Of a DNA stretch of 7,060 bases, positions 6,135-7,060 are shown piece after piece; within the stretch, counting starts at the first letter, position 1; the number at the start of each line of letters is the position of its first letter. Below the pieces are notes generated by a model. It did not search any database, had not been told where the DNA came from, and saw only the letters and a list, made by a program, of their open reading frames with translations. The position numbers were made by a program, and so were the translations under genes. Origin of the DNA: an uncultured Chloroflexota bacterium. Lineage in GTDB: Bacteria > Chloroflexota > Dehalococcoidia > UBA2979. The stretch spans positions 1 to 7,060 of the forward strand of contig CADEHD010000107.1 of assembly GCA_902827055.1 (NCBI GenBank), given 5' to 3'.

Positions 6135-6581
6135 GTGGGGCGCCTCGATGGGCTGAGCGCGCGCGCGGGGCTGCTCGCGCTCGGCTGGCTCGGGCTCACC
6201 GGGACCGTGGCGCAGCTGGTGCTGGACCGCCACTGGAGCTCGTTCTGGCAGCTGCCCCCGTGGCTGGCGCTGATCGCGACCGGGTTCGCGTTGCGGCTGG
6301 CGGCGCGCGCCGAGGCGTCTTCGCGGCGCCTGGCGCGGTGGCTGGCGTTGCTGGTGACCGCGATCGCCCTCGCGGGCGTCTACTTCCACATCGAGGGGAA
6401 CTACCAGGCGGGGCCGCTCGACCAGCGGTTCTCGGCGACGTGGGAGGCGCTGCCGCTCGCGACGCGCCTCTGGACCGCGGCGACGCAGGGCGTGGGGCCG
6501 TCGCCGGTGCTCGCCTCGGGGGCGCTGGTGATGACGGCGCTGGTGGTGGTGCTGGCGACGGGGCGGCGCGCCGCCGACTGA
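6135..6581 (+). CDS. Small four-helix membrane protein, function unknown
   Basis: A 148-aa protein with four likely transmembrane segments (about 10-30, 42-58, 66-84, 124-143). The polar parts that look most distinctive are DRHWSSFWQLPPW (31-43) after helix 1 and GVYFHIEGNY (81-90) at the end of helix 3, followed by an extra-helical loop with TWEAL (102-106). I have a vague memory of uncharacterised bacterial membrane proteins with a His-Trp-x-Ser-x-Trp-Gln element and a G-V-Y-x-H---N element, but can give no name. The GTG start is 10 bp after the lipoprotein stop, with AGGGGG (6123-6128) overlapping that stop as a weak ribosome binding site, so the two genes are very likely translated from one mRNA and may act together at the membrane. 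It ends in TGA, unlike every other complete gene here. Confidence 0.75.
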   Translation: MGRLDGLSARAGLLALGWLGLTGTVAQLVLDRHWSSFWQLPPWLALIATGFALRLAARAEASSRRLARWLALLVTAIALAGVYFHIEGNYQAGPLDQRFSATWEALPLATRLWTAATQGVGPSPVLASGALVMTALVVVLATGRRAAD

Positions 6582-6583
6582 GG

Positions 6584-6603
6584 CGAGCGCACGTGCGGGC
6601 TCG
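6584..6603. terminator. Imperfect hairpin in the convergent intergenic gap
   Basis: CGAGC (6584-6588) pairs with GCTCG (6599-6603), with GC/GC pairs inside (6589-6590 with 6595-6596) and a two-base bulge. It lies between two genes that face each other (stops at 6581 and 6650), where a bidirectional terminator is expected. No T-run is present on either strand. Confidence 0.25.
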
Positions 6604-6649
6604 GGCGCGGGTCAGGATGCCGGTCGGCGCCGGGCGAGGGGCGTCGGCG

Positions 6650-6958
6650 CTAGGCCGCTTCGACGGCGTCCGAGACGGGCTTCACCGCCTCGGTGGGGGC
6701 CTGTGCGACCTGAGTGGAGGGCGGGGCGGGCTGGGCGACCTCGGGCGTCGTGGTGGCGCCGGGACGGGCGTCCGCCTGCGCGCGACGGATCTCGGCGTAG
6801 ACCTGGGCGAAGACGCGGGCGTACTCGCTCGCGATCTCGTGAGTGAGCCAGTTCGGGAGGACGCGGACGGCGAGTTCGGTGAGCCGCATCGCCGCGAAGG
6901 TGGCCGCTACCTCCGGATCGTTGGTGGTGAACGCGTCGGACTGCTGAGGGGTGGACAT
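6650..6958 (-). CDS. Small hypothetical protein with helical core and Pro/Ala-rich tail
   Basis: A 102-aa soluble protein I do not recognise. The ATG at 6958 is chosen because GGAGG (6970-6966 on the - strand) lies seven bases upstream; a longer frame starting at 7024 has no such site. Residues 14-62 look like two amphipathic helices (PEVAATFAAMRLTELAVRVL, then EIASEYARVFAQVYAEIRRA), with a Leu-Pro-Asn-Trp break between them. Residues 65-102 are Pro, Ala, Thr and Val rich and probably disordered. There is no signal peptide or membrane segment. The - strand frame has a normal amino-acid mix, while the overlapping + strand frames are Arg/Gly rich, so this strand is the coding one. It ends in TAG and is convergent with the membrane-protein gene. 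A phasin-like or scaffold-type helical protein is possible, but this is only an impression from composition. Confidence 0.7.
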   Translation of the reverse strand: MSTPQQSDAFTTNDPEVAATFAAMRLTELAVRVLPNWLTHEIASEYARVFAQVYAEIRRAQADARPGATTTPEVAQPAPPSTQVAQAPTEAVKPVSDAVEAA

Positions 6959-6965
6959 CGAAGAG

Positions 6966-6970
6966 CCTCC
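6966..6970 (-). promoter_or_regulatory. Ribosome binding site of the small - strand gene
   Basis: GGAGG on the - strand, seven bases before the ATG at 6958, decides the start of the 102-aa protein. Confidence 0.75.
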
Positions 6971-6992
6971 GTGCGCAGGACTCGTGACTCCT

Positions 6993-7000
6993 GTGTACAC
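6993..7000. repeat. 8-bp palindrome GTGTACAC upstream of the small - strand gene
   Basis: GTGTACAC lies 34 bp upstream of the ATG at 6958, where a promoter or operator could sit. A TTGATG on the - strand (7024-7019) could be a -35 box, but the spacing to any TA-rich -10 in this palindrome is 19 bp or more. Only the 8-bp core is symmetric. Confidence 0.2.
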
Positions 7001-7010
7001 CGTGCGCTCG

Positions 7011-7060
7011 CTACGAGGCATCAAGGAAGTGTGTGAGCCGGAGGGCGAAGGCGCCGCCTG
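7011..7060 (-). CDS. Possible C-terminal end of a gene entering from the right edge (partial)
   Basis: Read leftward from the edge, one - strand frame gives GGAFALRLTHFLDAS followed by TAG (7013-7011), with mostly G or C at third codon positions, as in the genes here. The use of TAG also fits its neighbours. If real, the gene ends 52 bp before the small - strand gene and may share its transcript. Only 15 codons are visible, so this could be chance. Confidence 0.3.
   Translation of the reverse strand, partial: GGAFALRLTHFLDAS

Noticed and set aside
6623..6650. Direct repeat of GTCGGCGC in the convergent gap
   Set aside because: Two 8-bp copies in very GC-rich DNA are not remarkable and show no array-like spacing.
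6260..7036. + strand open frame covering the end of the membrane-protein gene and the small - strand gene
   Set aside because: Its product is Gly/Arg/Ala-rich low complexity; the - strand gene has a ribosome binding site and normal composition.

Overview
The window is bacterial DNA of very high GC content (about 70% by eye) and densely coded. It holds seven complete genes on the + strand, one small complete gene on the - strand near the right end, and probably the tail of another - strand gene at the right edge. GTG starts are common, at least one gene looks leaderless (a TAnnnT box six bases before its start and no Shine-Dalgarno), and nearly every gene ends in TAG. These traits fit a GC-rich lineage such as Chloroflexota or a deep actinobacterial group. 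No marker gene is present, so this placement is a guess.

Layout, left to right. Bases 1-143 carry a likely promoter. Two class III (CaiB/BaiF) CoA-transferase genes follow as a pair 35 bp apart (144-1349 and 1385-2725). After a strong hairpin comes a TSUP-family (TauE/SafE-like) eight-helix permease (2815-3624), then an aminopeptidase P of the M24 metallopeptidase family with all metal ligands present (3743-5023), then a small VOC/glyoxalase-fold protein (5098-5481). Next is a two-gene unit: a lipoprotein with a Thr/Ala-rich stalk and a C-terminal helix-hairpin-helix domain (5642-6124), and a four-helix membrane protein starting 10 bp after it (6135-6581). Convergent to these is a small - strand protein of unknown function (6650-6958).

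How the genes may work together. The CoA-transferase pair probably acts on one acyl-CoA pathway. Only the second gene keeps the catalytic aspartate (Asp201). The first has His172 at that position, so a heteromer with one catalytic subunit is plausible. The permease may move a sulfur-containing or small organic anion, but nothing here fixes its substrate. The peptidase and VOC protein look like general metabolism and need not be linked to their neighbours. The HHH lipoprotein and the membrane protein are the most intriguing pair, because an HHH module tethered outside the cell membrane recalls ComEA-type DNA receptors.

I found no mobile element, CRISPR array, tRNA, rRNA or phage gene. I see no clear new defence or signalling system. 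The most interesting points are the asymmetric CoA-transferase pair, the HHH lipoprotein unit, and the strong preference for TAG stops.
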